Positions 32,784 to 44,181 of a stretch of DNA of 64,000 bases are shown here, piece by piece. The position numbers and the translations under genes were made by a program. Each line of letters opens with the position of its first letter. Position 1 is the first letter of the stretch. This DNA is from Galeopsis tetrahit (Eukaryota > Streptophyta > Magnoliopsida > Lamiales > Lamiaceae): assembly GCA_963675135.1 (NCBI GenBank), contig OY776125.1, forward strand, positions 22,370,565 to 22,434,564, given 5' to 3'. The notes under the pieces were generated by a model, which saw only the letters and a program-made list of their open reading frames with translations, was not told where the DNA came from and ran no database searches.

Positions 32784-34815
32784 AATTGTAATATGCATTC
32801 AAGTACGCACATAAATTGACTCGTAAATTTGACATTATCACGGCCTGTGATCTAAAATTTCACATTTGTTTTAGTGCGAATATGCCTTTTTTAAATTTTA
32901 GACAATGCCTCATTTTTAGATAAATTGCGAATGTAGTCGTTGACAAGGTAGATTGAAGGTAGGTTTTAGGCATAATAATGGTATTTATGAAAAATATAGT
33001 AAACGATAGAAAAAAGGTTTCTCCTAGTAAAGATAGCTAGGGAGGAAGTATATATCATGAAAAGGGCATTTACCCACCCTATTAGAGCACTCCCTTTTTT
33101 TTACTTTTCTTTTTTGAGACGAAATTACCCTTTCTTGTTTTAGGACGAAATCAAATCACACTCTTTAAACTTCGCCTCCACTCGAATACATTCACATTGG
33201 AAGAATTAAAAAAAAGAACAAAACAAAACAAATCAATAAATTTAGTATCTAAGCAATAAACTCCGACATGCGAATTTAGTATCTAAGCAATAAACTCCGA
33301 CATGCGTTCTTGCTAAATGTGATTTGGGGTGAACTTCAATTCGATATCTTATATCACCTATTTTGGAGTTGGAATGAATGCAAAACAATTTTTAATAATG
33401 ATTGTAATCATAATTTGAGTTGGAAAAAATAAAGTGATTTTTGTCCTATATTAAAAAATATCAAATGAGAAAGTGAGTATAAAAGTACGAATCCACTAGT
33501 AGCTTGTAATATTACATGAATTTCGCACCGATTTGGTAGCGGATGGATAAACTACTTTTTGCCTCAAATTTTTCCGTAACTGCTGAAATAATTAGAGTAG
33601 TTTAAAAAATTGAATTGTTGGAGGTGGCTTTCAAAAATTAAAGATTGAATTTAATTAGTTGAATATTACAATTATGCCATTATTGGGGCTGTGACGATTT
33701 CAGTCCAATTTTAAAATTTAAGTGTTGAAATTTATTCAAAAAATTAAGATCTACACTAACGATTTAAGGTTACAAATTTAGGGCTGCAATGGTTACAACC
33801 CAAAAAATTGAATTATTATTTAAAATTCGAATTTAGAATGACAGTTTCGTTTTTGGTCCAATTTCAATTTTGGTCCAAATTTTTATTGACATTTTCTTGC
33901 GACAACTGTTTCATATTTGGGTTGACTATATAAATAGCTGCAATCCATTAATCCCAAAAGACACAAAAATATTGGAGAGATACACACATTACGACAATTG
34001 TTTTGTGACATATATTAGAGCAATTTCTCGATTCAACGTAAGCAAAATACTTGCGCTAATATTGTTGCTATTTAATCATTGTATCCTTAAAAACTGACTT
34101 CCTAATTTTTATTAGCACCAAGAGTAAATGACGAATATTGTTTTAAGAAAATCGTGTCTACACGAGCCTCGATTTTTTGTTTTCTTAAAATATTTTAGAC
34201 ATCTTTCATAACAATATATTGAATATGTGTGCAAACTAATTAAAATTTTAAAATTGAATATAATTTTCAATTTTTATTTAACATGAATTATTTACAACCT
34301 AATTAAATACTCATCATGAGAATTGTGATGAAACTTGTAATTACACCATAACATTCATTCGATCGTGCATGTGAAAAGAAAAAAAAAGTGCAGGTACTTC
34401 ATCGCATTAATTCGTGTGAAGAAAATATAAGTAATTCGTTACATTAATTCGTGTGAAGAAAATATACAGATTTACACTCTTTTTAATATAAAATTCATTA
34501 TCTTTATCTCCGCCCTCTCTCTTTTCTTTCTACATTTTTCTATGTCAACTGGTCTCACAGATTTACAAAAGTACGGAGTATTAATTACAGTTGAAAAATT
34601 CATCAAAAGGTCTTCCTCTTTTTTCTCTTTTAGACTCCATTTTGACAGAAGAATTTGATCTATGAATTTTAAATCTATATTCAAATTCCCTAATTTGTTT
34701 GGATTATGAATGAAAATATTTAAATTTTTGCTCACACATATTTTACTTAAAATTGAGAGAATTTTAAATACTCACTAAAATTATGTCACTTGAAATCCAT
34801 CTATTTTTAACTCTT
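32784..34815. other. Intergenic AT-rich sequence with small tandem duplications
   Basis: No supported gene. A 34-bp unit starting TTTAGTATCTAAGCAATAAA is present twice (33241-33274 and 33275-33306). A second duplication, CATTAATTCGTGTGAAGAAA, occurs at about 34405 and 34442. Positions 34650-34800 resemble part of the adjacent Tourist-like MITE in inverted orientation. Confidence 0.45.
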
Positions 34816-34818
34816 TTA

Positions 34819-35107
34819 GGTTGTGTTTGGATGAGGAAATTTGATTTGAGGAGATATTTTAAATGAAAGGATTTAAAAATAAATGAATTTCAAATGACAT
34901 GGTTTTAGTGAAAGATTTAAAATTCTCTCAATTTCAACTAAAAAATGTGTGAGCAAAAATCTAAGTATTTGAAATTTATTCATAATCCAAACAAATGGAA
35001 TGAATTTGAATGGTGGATTTAAAATTCATAAATCAAATCCTTCCATCCAAATGGAGCCTTAATTTAAAATGTATTCTCAAATCAAATCCCCTCATCCAAA
35101 CACAAAC
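34819..35107. mobile_element. Tourist-like MITE (TTA target duplication)
   Basis: A 289-bp element with ends GGTTGTGTTTGGATGAGG and CCTCATCCAAACACAAAC, flanked by TTA at 34816-34818 and 35108-35110. A three-base TTA duplication and G-rich TGTTTGG ends indicate mobilisation by PIF/Harbinger transposases. A relative lies at about 48386-48600. Confidence 0.75.
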
Positions 35108-35110
35108 TTA

Positions 35111-36089
35111 GTCTCCAAATATCCATTTCACAAAAATAGCTAGATTTAACTTTACATAAAAATTAAGAAAAATCAATAAACGTGGTCAAGTTTAATTAAC
35201 TAATATGTCTATTTTACCTTTGATATTTTATAAATTTGGTGTGAATTTCAAAGTAGTTACTCTTAATTCAATATATTTTTTTTGACAGTACTCTTAATTC
35301 AATATTAGTGATCAGTAATTGTGGAGAAAGTTTAAATAGGGATAAAATTATTAATAAAACATTTAGTACTTTAGTAAAAGAGAAAATGACAATAATTTGA
35401 AACATTCGAAAAAGAAAAATGTGACTATATTTGTGGGCGGAGTACCGAGTACTATTTAGGAGGCATGATAGCAATACATATTGCGATGTAATATACTTTA
35501 GTAGTTGTAAAAAGAATTTGGAGCATTAATACAAAAAAAAAAAAACATTTATCCCTCTAAAATTACCTCTACCTTTCCTCTATAAATTCCTTAGGCAAGT
35601 TCTTACCGTTGATAGTTGGTTTGTAGATGGATTATATGTGGCTATAAACATTCAACTGCCAACAATCGTATAAAAATTGTGATGTAAAAAAAATCATAGA
35701 TAATAGTCAAGTTGAAATTACAAATTTAAAAAAATTTAATCTCATTATTAATTAATAAACATTTTGATGTAAAAAAAAAAAAAAAAAGCAACATACGTTA
35801 CTCGTATAAATTAAAAAAAAATCATAAATATAAATAACAAGAATCACCGCTAAAAAACTTAAGAAATAGAAAAAGGGCCCTACTTTCACTTGGTCATGAC
35901 TCATGTGTCTATTATGTTTTTTTTCTTATAAAAATATTTATACATATAATGTATTCATAAAAATATAATTTATGGTCGGAGACTATAAATACTCTAAACT
36001 ATTCTTACAATAATGAAAGCTAAGTTTACTTGTGTTCAAAAAATAAAAATAAAAACACAATATTTTTGAATCTGAGTCGAAGGTCTCGT
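35111..36089. other. Intergenic AT-rich sequence
   Basis: No gene or defined element recognised; mainly AT-rich sequence with A runs (for example 35772-35787). Confidence 0.4.
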
Positions 36090-36195
36090 TTATTTTGGAA
36101 GACCTCCTCGACCATCCCCAACCGAGGCGGCGGAACTGGCATAGAGGAGGATTAGTACGGTAAGTTGTTTTGGTGGTGGTATTTCATTTAGAGGA
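36090..36195 (-). pseudogene. Degenerate fragment of a PCC13-62-like gene 5' end
   Basis: On the plus strand, CCATCCCCAACCGAGGCGGC and the following ACTGGCATAGAGGAGGATTA match the complement of the signal-peptide region of the intact gene (32115-32225). The similarity covers about 100 bp, with TTTTGGAAGA shared at one end and TTTTGGTGGTGG at the other. It carries many changes and no continuing exon, so it is a truncated duplicate. Confidence 0.7.
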
Positions 36196-36886
36196 GTACT
36201 GTAATTATAGGAATTAGCTAGAATTTGACATTTTCACGCTTTCTGATTTCATTAATGTTTTTAGCACGTAATATGCAACTCTTTATTTATACGACAAATC
36301 AAGTTTACGTGGCTTGATTTATTTATTTAAAGAATAACCGTGAGAGTTTTGTAAACATTGATTAAAGATTGTAATAGTTAATTACTTGTAAGATGAATCA
36401 AGTTTATGTGTCTCTGTCTTTTGCCAAAAAGAGGAGAACATAATTAATATGCAAAACTTAAACACTCTACCCGGCCTTGATAGATATTAAGTTGTTAACC
36501 ATAGAAAGAGTGCTATAAATAACAAACACTAATAGAATGGTAGTTCAACAATTCAGTGTTCAAATTTGTTAGGACTTTAATTCAGGGGGTACAAAATTGA
36601 AAAAATAGAATTTTCGAAATGTATTGATGATTTACGATTTATTTTGTTGATGGGTTCGATTGATTGATTTTTTTTTTTAAAGCCAAATGAAGGAATATAT
36701 TGAGTAAAGTGCTACTTATATTTTAAATCATAAAATATAATCCCTAATTCAAATCATAAAATATAATCCCTAAACTAAAATTGAAGGAATTCCTTATATT
36801 TTATGATTTGAATTGTTGAGTAAATTTATTGAAGCCAAATGAAGGAATATATTGAGAAGGGTACAAGAACGAGTGTGAAACTAGCT
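36196..36886. other. Intergenic sequence with dispersed short repeats
   Basis: AAGCCAAATGAAGGAATATA occurs twice (about 36681 and 36833). ATAATCCCTAATTCAAATCA recurs near 36738 and again inside the nested element at 37375. No gene was seen. Confidence 0.45.
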
Positions 36887-37168
36887 AAACTTAAAGGGTT
36901 TGACTATATGCACCTCCATTTCAGGGAGATGCACGCTCCCGATAGATGCACCCCACAAAATTTGTCAAGAAAAATGCACTCTCCCCTTGAATTGTCCAAA
37001 ATACATTTTTCTTCCTTTTATCTATAAAATACACATTTACTACACACACCTTCCCCAAACTCTAATTCATCTCTCTCACCCTTCTTATTCCTTTTCATTC
37101 CACCCGCCGCCAAGCATACCACCACTCGCCGGCAGCCGCCACCTGTCGCCGACAGCCTCCCCTCCCTC

Positions 37169-37729
37169 CAGGGGCGAACCCAGGATTGACATTGAGAGGG
37201 GGCAAATTTTATATGTTCGTTAATAAAATTTAAATATTCTATATTTATATCTTTTTTCACTGTTAAATATATCAAAATACATAAATATCTCAAATCCTAT
37301 AATGTATTTTTGCTACTTGTGTTGTGAACTTGTTAAAACGAGAAAAGAAAACTTAACTAGTAAAAAATAAACTATAATCCCTAATTCAAATCATAAAATA
37401 TAAGGAATTAAAATGAGATACGTTTACATTACGTGGCAGATCAAAATTCAATTGAATAATTGAAAATATATTAAAAACACTTGAAATTCAATTGTATATA
37501 AGAATTTGTCAATAAAAATATATACTAATATTTGATAGTGACCTTTTAAAAAATTATTAACTTATATAATTGAAATATAAGAAATTAAAGTATATTTGAA
37601 TAATAGTATTTGGTTAAGAACCGTTACTTAAAAAGTGAAGAACAATCTAATTAATAGTCCAACAAATAACTAAGAAATAGATTTATTTATCATAAAATCA
37701 ATTAATATATAGATTAATTTAATAACTCC

Positions 37730-37788
<59 letters not shown>

Positions 37789-37835
37789 TTGAGAGGGCCA
37801 TGGCCACCCCTAAGGTGTGCCTAGGTTCGCCCCTG
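37169..37835. mobile_element. hAT-like non-autonomous element nested in TIR-B copy B
   Basis: A 667-bp element with ends CAGGGGCGAACCCAGG and CCTAGGTTCGCCCCTG, flanked by ctccctc (37162-37168 and 37836-37842). Seven bases match and the eighth does not. Short inverted ends and duplication length suggest the hAT superfamily. It contains a TA microsatellite. Confidence 0.65.
37733..37784. repeat. (TA)n microsatellite
   Basis: About 26 uninterrupted TA units inside the nested hAT-like element. Confidence 0.95.
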
Positions 37836-38554
37836 CTCCCTCTCCCTCGATTTCACCGGCGCCACCTGTCGCCGACGCCTCCCCTCCATTTCCCCCCACC
37901 CTCTCCCATGCTACCCTCGCCCCACCCCGTTTTTGTAAAAAAAATAAAAAATTCTACCAGCGGCCGCCCTCTCCCCTCCATTTTCCCCCACTTACTGCCA
38001 TGGCGCCCCCCACCCCTGATTCTGTAAAAAAAAAAAAAAAAATACAGCGGCTGCCCTCTCCCTCTCTTCTCCATTTTCCCCCACCCTCTAACATGGCGCC
38101 ACCCACCCGATTCGCCGCCGGCGCCGACTCACCCCACCTAGGTTTGTCCGCCCCAAATTTTAATTTTAGGGTTTTCTGCTTTTGCAGAAACCCACCCTCT
38201 TTTTTTTCTTTTTAATTTCTCGATCAAATGTACTCTCGATTGTTGTCGACGAGGGTGTATTTGGTCGACATTACATGGTCGAATTTTAAAAAAAAAAATT
38301 CGACCATATAAACTCCGGTCGACAACAATGGGTCGACATTGATTGGTCGAAATTTATAAAAAAAAATTGTGATTTTTTAAGTATATTTTGAAATTTATGA
38401 ACTTTTTTTGGTTTGATAGTCCCCGAAAATGGTGTTGGCGGCGGTCGGAATTAGTGGTTTAGGTGGAAGGTGAAAGAAATGACAATAGGGAGGTGCGTTC
38501 AGTAGAGGGGGTGCATCTAGTATGCTGTATTTTAATGAAAGGTATTTTCGGTTT

Positions 38555-38800
38555 GGTAAAGTCTAGTATGCACTCGAGTGCATGTTGTGCACTCTAGTCC
38601 ATGTGCACTTTTCAGTTTTACTGACTTACACTTTTTGATAAATGATGTTGCACTTTTCAATTATTACTAAAAATATTATTATACAGTTTAATAATTGAAA
38701 AGTGCAACACCATTTACCAAAAAATGTAAGTCAGTAAACTAAAAAGTGCAACATGGACTAGGGAGCACAACATGCACTCGAGTCCATAGCAGACCAACCC
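38555..38800. mobile_element. TIR-C hairpin MITE, copy 4 (9-bp TSD)
   Basis: A 246-bp copy inserted in TIR-B copy B, flanked by tttcggttt (38546-38554) and tttcgattt (38801-38809), eight of nine matching. It begins GGTAAAGTCTAGTATGCACT and has the same hairpin interior as the other short copies. Confidence 0.85.
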
Positions 38801-40009
38801 TTTCGATTTTTAACCCTATTATTTTATTAATATACTGAAAGAGGAGGTGCATCCCTCCGAAATGGAGGTGCATATAGTCAAACCCAAACTTAAGTTACTT
38901 GCTAATTATTAGCAGCCCAAGAAAAGCACAAAGGGCGCGGCTAAAGGCACCCAAGGATCCTATGAGTACACCCACTGGGATTTTTTTTTAACACAAGGGG
39001 CACGTAAAATGACGTTTGTACCCCTCTTACACTTTTTAAAAAAAAAAGAGCGGATGAGTACACCCACATGTTCTATTTCACTACAAAATCATATCCACCA
39101 CTGACAAATCACAACAAATCAACACCATTCTTCAACAAACACACAAAAACACAAAAAATCAACAAAAACAATAAAAATAAATTCTTAAGATGTTCGAAAA
39201 TATTAACCGAATAAAGTTAAGATGTACGAAAATTTTTACCCAACAAACTCAATATGTTCGAAAAAATATTCAAAACATCTTAAATTTGTCCGAAAATAAA
39301 AATCGAACAAGAGGTTCGAAATTTTTTCAAAAACAAAAACAGAATGTTCAATTTTTTTTTCAAAACAAACATAGATTGTTCGAAAATGTTTCCAAAACAA
39401 ACTCAATAGGTTCGAAAATAATTTCCGAACTCCTAAAAACCCTAATTTTCCTACCATTCCTAAATTTTTCAAACTTTCAAAAACCTACCTTGAAACGGGC
39501 GGCGGCGTAGGATTTGCCCTTCTCCAGCGGTGGCGGCGTTCGAAGCGGCGATGTGGGGAGGGGAGGGGAGGAGCGGCGCCGCTAGGGAGAGAGGGGTGGT
39601 GGGCTAACGAGGAGGGGCGGCGACGGCGTTCGAAGCTGCGACGTGGGGAGGGAAGGAGCGGCGGAGGCGTTCGAAGCGGCGTGATTCGGGTGGAATTTAC
39701 ACATTTTATAAGCACATGTGAAGCATACTTTGATGTGGATTTCATTGATTTTTGCATTGGATATGATTGTTTAAGCCAAAATGAGGGAAAGGTTGTGTTT
39801 TGTTGATTTTATAGGTAAAACGATGGAATTTGGAGCAAAACACATACCACAAGTGATCGGACTGAAAATAGGAGCGCACCATTGGATCCGGCTCGAAAAA
39901 TGGAGTGGAATAGGCAAAAGAATCGAGTCGATCGGAGGTCGGAAGCTCAAGAAACGGAGGGACGAAGTTGGAGGACGAAAACGACACAAGGAGCCAAGAC
40001 GAAGTTTTG

Positions 40010-40317
40010 GCCCGGCCGGGTGGCATGACTCGCCCGGCCGGGCGGCCAAGCACAGAAACAAGGCCGAGTACGAAGTTTTGGCCCGGCCGGGCAGCATCAC
40101 TCGCCCGGCCGGGCGGTCGCGTGCAGAATTTGGGGGCCAAAGTCGAAGTTTTGGCCCGGCCGGGCGGCACCACTCGCCCGACCGGGCGGCCGAATGCCCA
40201 AAAAAAAACCCCTCCCCATTTACGAACTTTCCGCCCGGCCGGGCCAACCTGCCCCTGTTTCTTATTTTCTCGGCCAACACTCCACCCGGCCGGGCCACTT
40301 CCCCACCCGGCCGGGCC
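40010..40317. repeat. Array of GCCCGGCCGGGC palindromes in the 5' LTR
   Basis: About nine copies of GCCCGGCCGGGC or close variants at uneven spacing, ending 85 bp before the TATA box. The same array recurs in the 3' LTR (46223-46551) with one extra palindrome. The position matches the ACTCGGCCGAGT array of the other family. Confidence 0.92.
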
Positions 40318-40402
40318 GCCCCATTTTCGGTGCCAAACGCGTGTTTTCTCCATTTTTGAGGGACCTACTTGCAAATATCACACCCAAACCCTACCCCAAC
40401 AC

Positions 40403-40409
40403 TATAAAT
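40403..40409 (+). promoter_or_regulatory. TATA box of the 5' LTR
   Basis: TATAAAT follows CCCTACCCCAACAC, the same context as in the LTRs at 8659 and 46638. Transcription of the element should start about 30 bp downstream. Confidence 0.65.
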
Positions 40410-41397
40410 ACCCCCTTTCTTGAAATTCAAGACACCTTCCCCCAATCCACACATAATTACACACATTTGGAGGTGTTTTGGCCATAACTTCTTCATCTCT
40501 CCACCAATCCATGCAAGAGAAGAGGCATTAGCTTGGGAATTCCATTCCCTACCACAATCTAGACTAAGCTTCTTTATTCTCTTTCATTTTATTTAGTTAT
40601 TTCATTTGGAATTTGTAATTTGATTATGTTAGTAGTTAGCTAAACAACTTTGTGGTTCTAAGGCATTGTAAGACTTGGATTGATGTTTATGATTAATTTC
40701 TTGCTTTAATTGGTGTTTGTCTCTTATTTGTGTGCTTAATTCCTTATTGCAAAGCATGTTGTTATTGGCCATGATGATTTGCTTGATCCATTGTTAATTG
40801 GGGTAAGATCGAGAGATTTATTCCATTTAATCGTATGCAAGCATGCAACCCGGTATTATTATGAGCTCGAGAGAGGATTAATTATCGGAGAGGGATTTGA
40901 ATGATCTTAGGAGCTATTTTAGGTGGTGTAACATTTGTGAGGTAGAGATACGAGCCTATGTTGCATTGCGCCTTTGGTTAATTAGATCGAGAGATTAATT
41001 AATTCTTCTTGTGCGATCACCCTATATGAGATAACCTTAATGGCCATTTAAACGAGATAACTCTCATAAACGGATGTCTAAATATTACAATTGCCTTGGA
41101 ACCCACCTTTCCTTCTTTGCGTTTTTATCCATTTTACCTTTGTTTTATTGATTTGCATAGTATTTGATCGATTTTATATTTACTCTTTCGTTGTCTATTT
41201 GTGACACATAGTTAGGCAATCTTAGGGGTAAGTCAACACTCAATCTATTCGATCACGTCTATTTAGAACTCGACTAGCAAACTCCACTTTTACGCTTAAC
41301 CTCCTTGTGGGATCGACCTCGTGCTTATCACGCTACGATAGACGCCGTACACTTGCGGTTGTTTATTTAGTGTTGCATAACACGTGTATCAAGTTTA

Positions 41398-41415
41398 TGG
41401 CGCCGCTGCCGGGGA
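41398..41415 (+). other. Primer binding site (tRNA-Asp type)
   Basis: TGGCGCCGCTGCCGGGGA, complementary to the 3' end of plant tRNA-Asp except for one base, 6 bp after the LTR. Confidence 0.85.
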
Positions 41416-41571
41416 GGTTTTTATAAGCTCTAGAGTGTAGGCTAGGAGAGTTTTAGTTTAGACATTTACTTGCTTTCTTTATTTGCAAAAATCCATAAAA
41501 ATATTTGTGTTTGTTACTTTGAGCTTATTTGTATATCTCACTCTCGTTTGCTCTTTTGATAGACATGGTTT

Positions 41572-44181
41572 ATGATCACACGATCTAAGAGGAATCACCA
41601 AGAAGTGCTACCTTTAGATCCGGAGATTGAGGCCAATTGTCGAAGGAGGAACGCCGAAAGGAGAAGACTAGAGTTGGAAAGAATGAATCGACGGGAGAAT
41701 CCGGTTGTAGAAGAAGTTGAGGAGGAGGTTGAGAATCAAGGGGTTGATGGATTTGAGGAACCGAATGGGAATGGGGGAAATCGACCACAAAGGGTACTAA
41801 GAGATCATTTCCGCCCAATTCCGAGGCCATATGGAGGAGCGGGTCGAGAACCCGTAGATGCTCACAATTTCGAACTCAAGCCGGCCTTGATCATGATGGT
41901 TCAAAACAACCAATTTGGAGGGTTGTCAAAGGAGGATCCTAACCTCCATTTATCTCAATTCTTAGAGATAAGTGGAACGGTTAAGATCAATCGTGTCCCT
42001 CAAGACTACATCCGTCTCCAATTGTTCCCATTCTCTCTACGTGATCGTGCTAAGCAATGGTACATGTCTCTTGATTTAAGGACAATCGAAAATTGGGCCG
42101 ATCTTGTAGATGCTTTTCTTATGAAATACTTTCCTCCAAGCAAGACCATTAAGATACGAGGAGAGATTTCATCATTTATGCAAGATGAGGATGAGTCCTT
42201 AGCTGAAGCATGGGAGCGCTTCAAAGATTTGATTAGAAGTTGCCCACAACATGGTTTCTCAAGAGACCAATTGATTTGCTATTTCTACAATGGGATGGAC
42301 CATCGAACGAGAGGGATGGTAGATGCCTCGGCCGGTGGAGGTTCTTTGCTAGGAAAGACGACGGATGAGGGTTATGTGCTCCTAGAGGAGATGGCAAAGA
42401 ACGGAAACCAATGGCCATCCGAGAGAAGGCAAGCCCGGAAAGTAGCTTCCACTCAAAATTCGGAAGAAAGTGTCAACTTATCCAACAAAGTGGACAAGCT
42501 AATCTCTTTGATGACGGCCAAAGCACTAGTGGAGCCCAATAATGATCAATATGAAGAGGCCCATTATATGAACAATCAAAGGGACCGTCATTTCCGAGAA
42601 AGAGGTTGGAACGAGAGACAAAATCCCCCTAACCCAAATCATTACCATCCCGGTTTGAGAAACCATGAAAATTTCTCCTATGCTAACACAAGGAACACCA
42701 TCATACCACCTCCGAATTTCAACGTAAGAGATGGTGAAATTGTGGAATCTCCATCAAAGTTATCCTTGGAAGAGATGTTTGGTGCATTCATGGGAGAAAC
42801 CAAAAACTTCATGAGAGAGACTAGGGAGAATGCAAACATAACTCGGCAAAGACTTGATGAGCATGGTGAGATGATCAAAGATGTGACCACCCACATGAAG
42901 GCTATAGAGAAGCAAATAGGTCAACTTGCTACCATCATTGGAAAGCAACACGTTCCGGGGCAATTCCCCTCTAACACGGAGCTAAATCCTAAGGAGCAAT
43001 GCAAAGCCATAAGGCTAAGAAGTGGGACAAGCTACGAAGGGCCCAAGATGCTGTTAGAGGAGGAAGTGGTAATGGCACCCGAGGGTGTTGATAAAAGAGA
43101 TGGCTTAGTGAAAGAGAAAGAGGAGAAAGAAGAGGAGAAGAAGAGTGGGGAGGCAATCCCTCCACAAAACAAAGGCAAACATGTAGTGCCTCCCCCATAT
43201 CCGCAAAGGGTGAAGAAGAAGAACTTGGATAGCAAGTTTGTCAAGTTCGCGGAGATGTTCAAGAAACTCCATATCAACATCCCTTTCGCCGAAGCTCTTG
43301 AACAAATACCACACTACTTCAAATTCTTGAAGGAGATAATGTCACACAAGAGGGAAATTGAGGCGTATGAGACGGTGCACTTAACCGAACAATGTAGCTC
43401 CATAATTCAAACTAAGCTACCTCCAAAACTTAAGGATCCCGGATCCTTCACTTTATCATGCACCATTGGAGATGGAGGTACACTAAGAGCCTTATGTGAT
43501 TCGGGAGCAAGCATCAACCTCATGCCATTATCACTCTTCAAATCACTTGGTTTAGGAGAGCTCACACCAACTACAATGAACCTCCAATTGGCGGATAGGT
43601 CTATGACATACCCTTTGGGTATAGCCGAGGATGTATTGGTCAAAATCGACAAGTTTATCTTTCCGGTAGACTTTGTGGTTTTGGATATGGAGGAGGATAA
43701 AAATGTTCCATTGATATTGGGAAGACCATTTTTGGCAACCGGAGGGGCCATAATTGATATGAGGAATGGAGAGTTGGAGCTTCGAATGAACCAAGAGATA
43801 GTTGTGTTTGACATTCAAAGATATGCCAATTTTTGGAATGATGGGAATGAAGAGTATGGGTATTCCAAGGAAGATTACTCCCCAATGCCCATGAAAGAGA
43901 AGATGGAAGAAGAGCCCAAAATCAACATTGTGAAAGAGGACCCCCAAGTGGATAAGAATGAGTTGAAGATGGGCAAGAAGGCCAAGTTTGGGGGAGTTTT
44001 CTTCAAAAACTCCCCCAAATCAAGAAAAGCTACTTGTGCAAGCTTGGGGATGAATGAGGCATCAACCTCGTATGACATGATTGAAGAGCCGGATGGGCTA
44101 GCTAGAGGATGCTTTAATGGTTTCAAGAAGGTTGCTTGGGCCAAGAAGGTCAAAAACAAGGAGGATGATGGGGTGACTTGA
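41572..44181 (+). CDS. Gag-protease polyprotein of the young GAG-only element
   Basis: An intact 869-codon frame starts MITRSKRNHQEVLPLDPE. The gag domain spans roughly residues 110-250 (RLQLFPFSLRDRAKQWYMSL). A Glu/Lys-rich linker and LRSGTSYEGPK follow (about 480). A retropepsin-like protease sits near 630-730 with LCDSGASINLMP and LILGRPFLATGG. After the protease the frame does not run into a reverse transcriptase: a short tail (FGGVFFKNSPKSRKATCASL ...) ends in a stop. The protease loop reads DSG here but DLG in the other element. The intact frame in a young insertion suggests the protein was still useful for mobility. It is not a host gene. Confidence 0.92.
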   Translation: MITRSKRNHQEVLPLDPEIEANCRRRNAERRRLELERMNRRENPVVEEVEEEVENQGVDGFEEPNGNGGNRPQRVLRDHFRPIPRPYGGAGREPVDAHNFELKPALIMMVQNNQFGGLSKEDPNLHLSQFLEISGTVKINRVPQDYIRLQLFPFSLRDRAKQWYMSLDLRTIENWADLVDAFLMKYFPPSKTIKIRGEISSFMQDEDESLAEAWERFKDLIRSCPQHGFSRDQLICYFYNGMDHRTRGMVDASAGGGSLLGKTTDEGYVLLEEMAKNGNQWPSERRQARKVASTQNSEESVNLSNKVDKLISLMTAKALVEPNNDQYEEAHYMNNQRDRHFRERGWNERQNPPNPNHYHPGLRNHENFSYANTRNTIIPPPNFNVRDGEIVESPSKLSLEEMFGAFMGETKNFMRETRENANITRQRLDEHGEMIKDVTTHMKAIEKQIGQLATIIGKQHVPGQFPSNTELNPKEQCKAIRLRSGTSYEGPKMLLEEEVVMAPEGVDKRDGLVKEKEEKEEEKKSGEAIPPQNKGKHVVPPPYPQRVKKKNLDSKFVKFAEMFKKLHINIPFAEALEQIPHYFKFLKEIMSHKREIEAYETVHLTEQCSSIIQTKLPPKLKDPGSFTLSCTIGDGGTLRALCDSGASINLMPLSLFKSLGLGELTPTTMNLQLADRSMTYPLGIAEDVLVKIDKFIFPVDFVVLDMEEDKNVPLILGRPFLATGGAIIDMRNGELELRMNQEIVVFDIQRYANFWNDGNEEYGYSKEDYSPMPMKEKMEEEPKINIVKEDPQVDKNELKMGKKAKFGGVFFKNSPKSRKATCASLGMNEASTSYDMIEEPDGLARGCFNGFKKVAWAKKVKNKEDDGVT

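Larger units (their letters stand above)
36896..38885. mobile_element. TIR-B MULE-like element, copy B, with two nested insertions
   Basis: A 1990-bp copy flanked by aaacttaaa (36887-36895) and aaacttaag (38886-38894). Its TIR begins GGGTTTGACTATATGCACCT and the right end is the inverse. It contains an hAT-like element (37169-37835) and TIR-C copy 4 (38555-38800). Internal text is shared with copy A, for example ATGGTGT and GACAATAGG-containing segments near the right end and the TGGTCGAAATTTATAAAAAA block. It does not code for protein. Confidence 0.8.
39682..41391 (+). repeat. 5' LTR of the young GAG-only element
   Basis: A 1710-bp LTR with ends TGATTCGGG and CGTGTATCA. It holds the GC palindrome array (40010-40317) and a TATA box at 40403-40409. 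The first 70 bp and the segment around GGCCATAACTTCTTCATCTC identify its family. Confidence 0.93.

Noticed and set aside
33870..34097. 75-codon frame in the spacer after the PCC13-62-like gene
   Set aside because: AT-rich, no signal, domain or codon bias; expected by chance.
39771..40487. Long Pro/Arg/Gly-rich reading frames on both strands of the LTRs (also 45955-46722)
   Set aside because: They are produced by the GC palindromes, occur in several frames at once, and lie in U3/R of an LTR.
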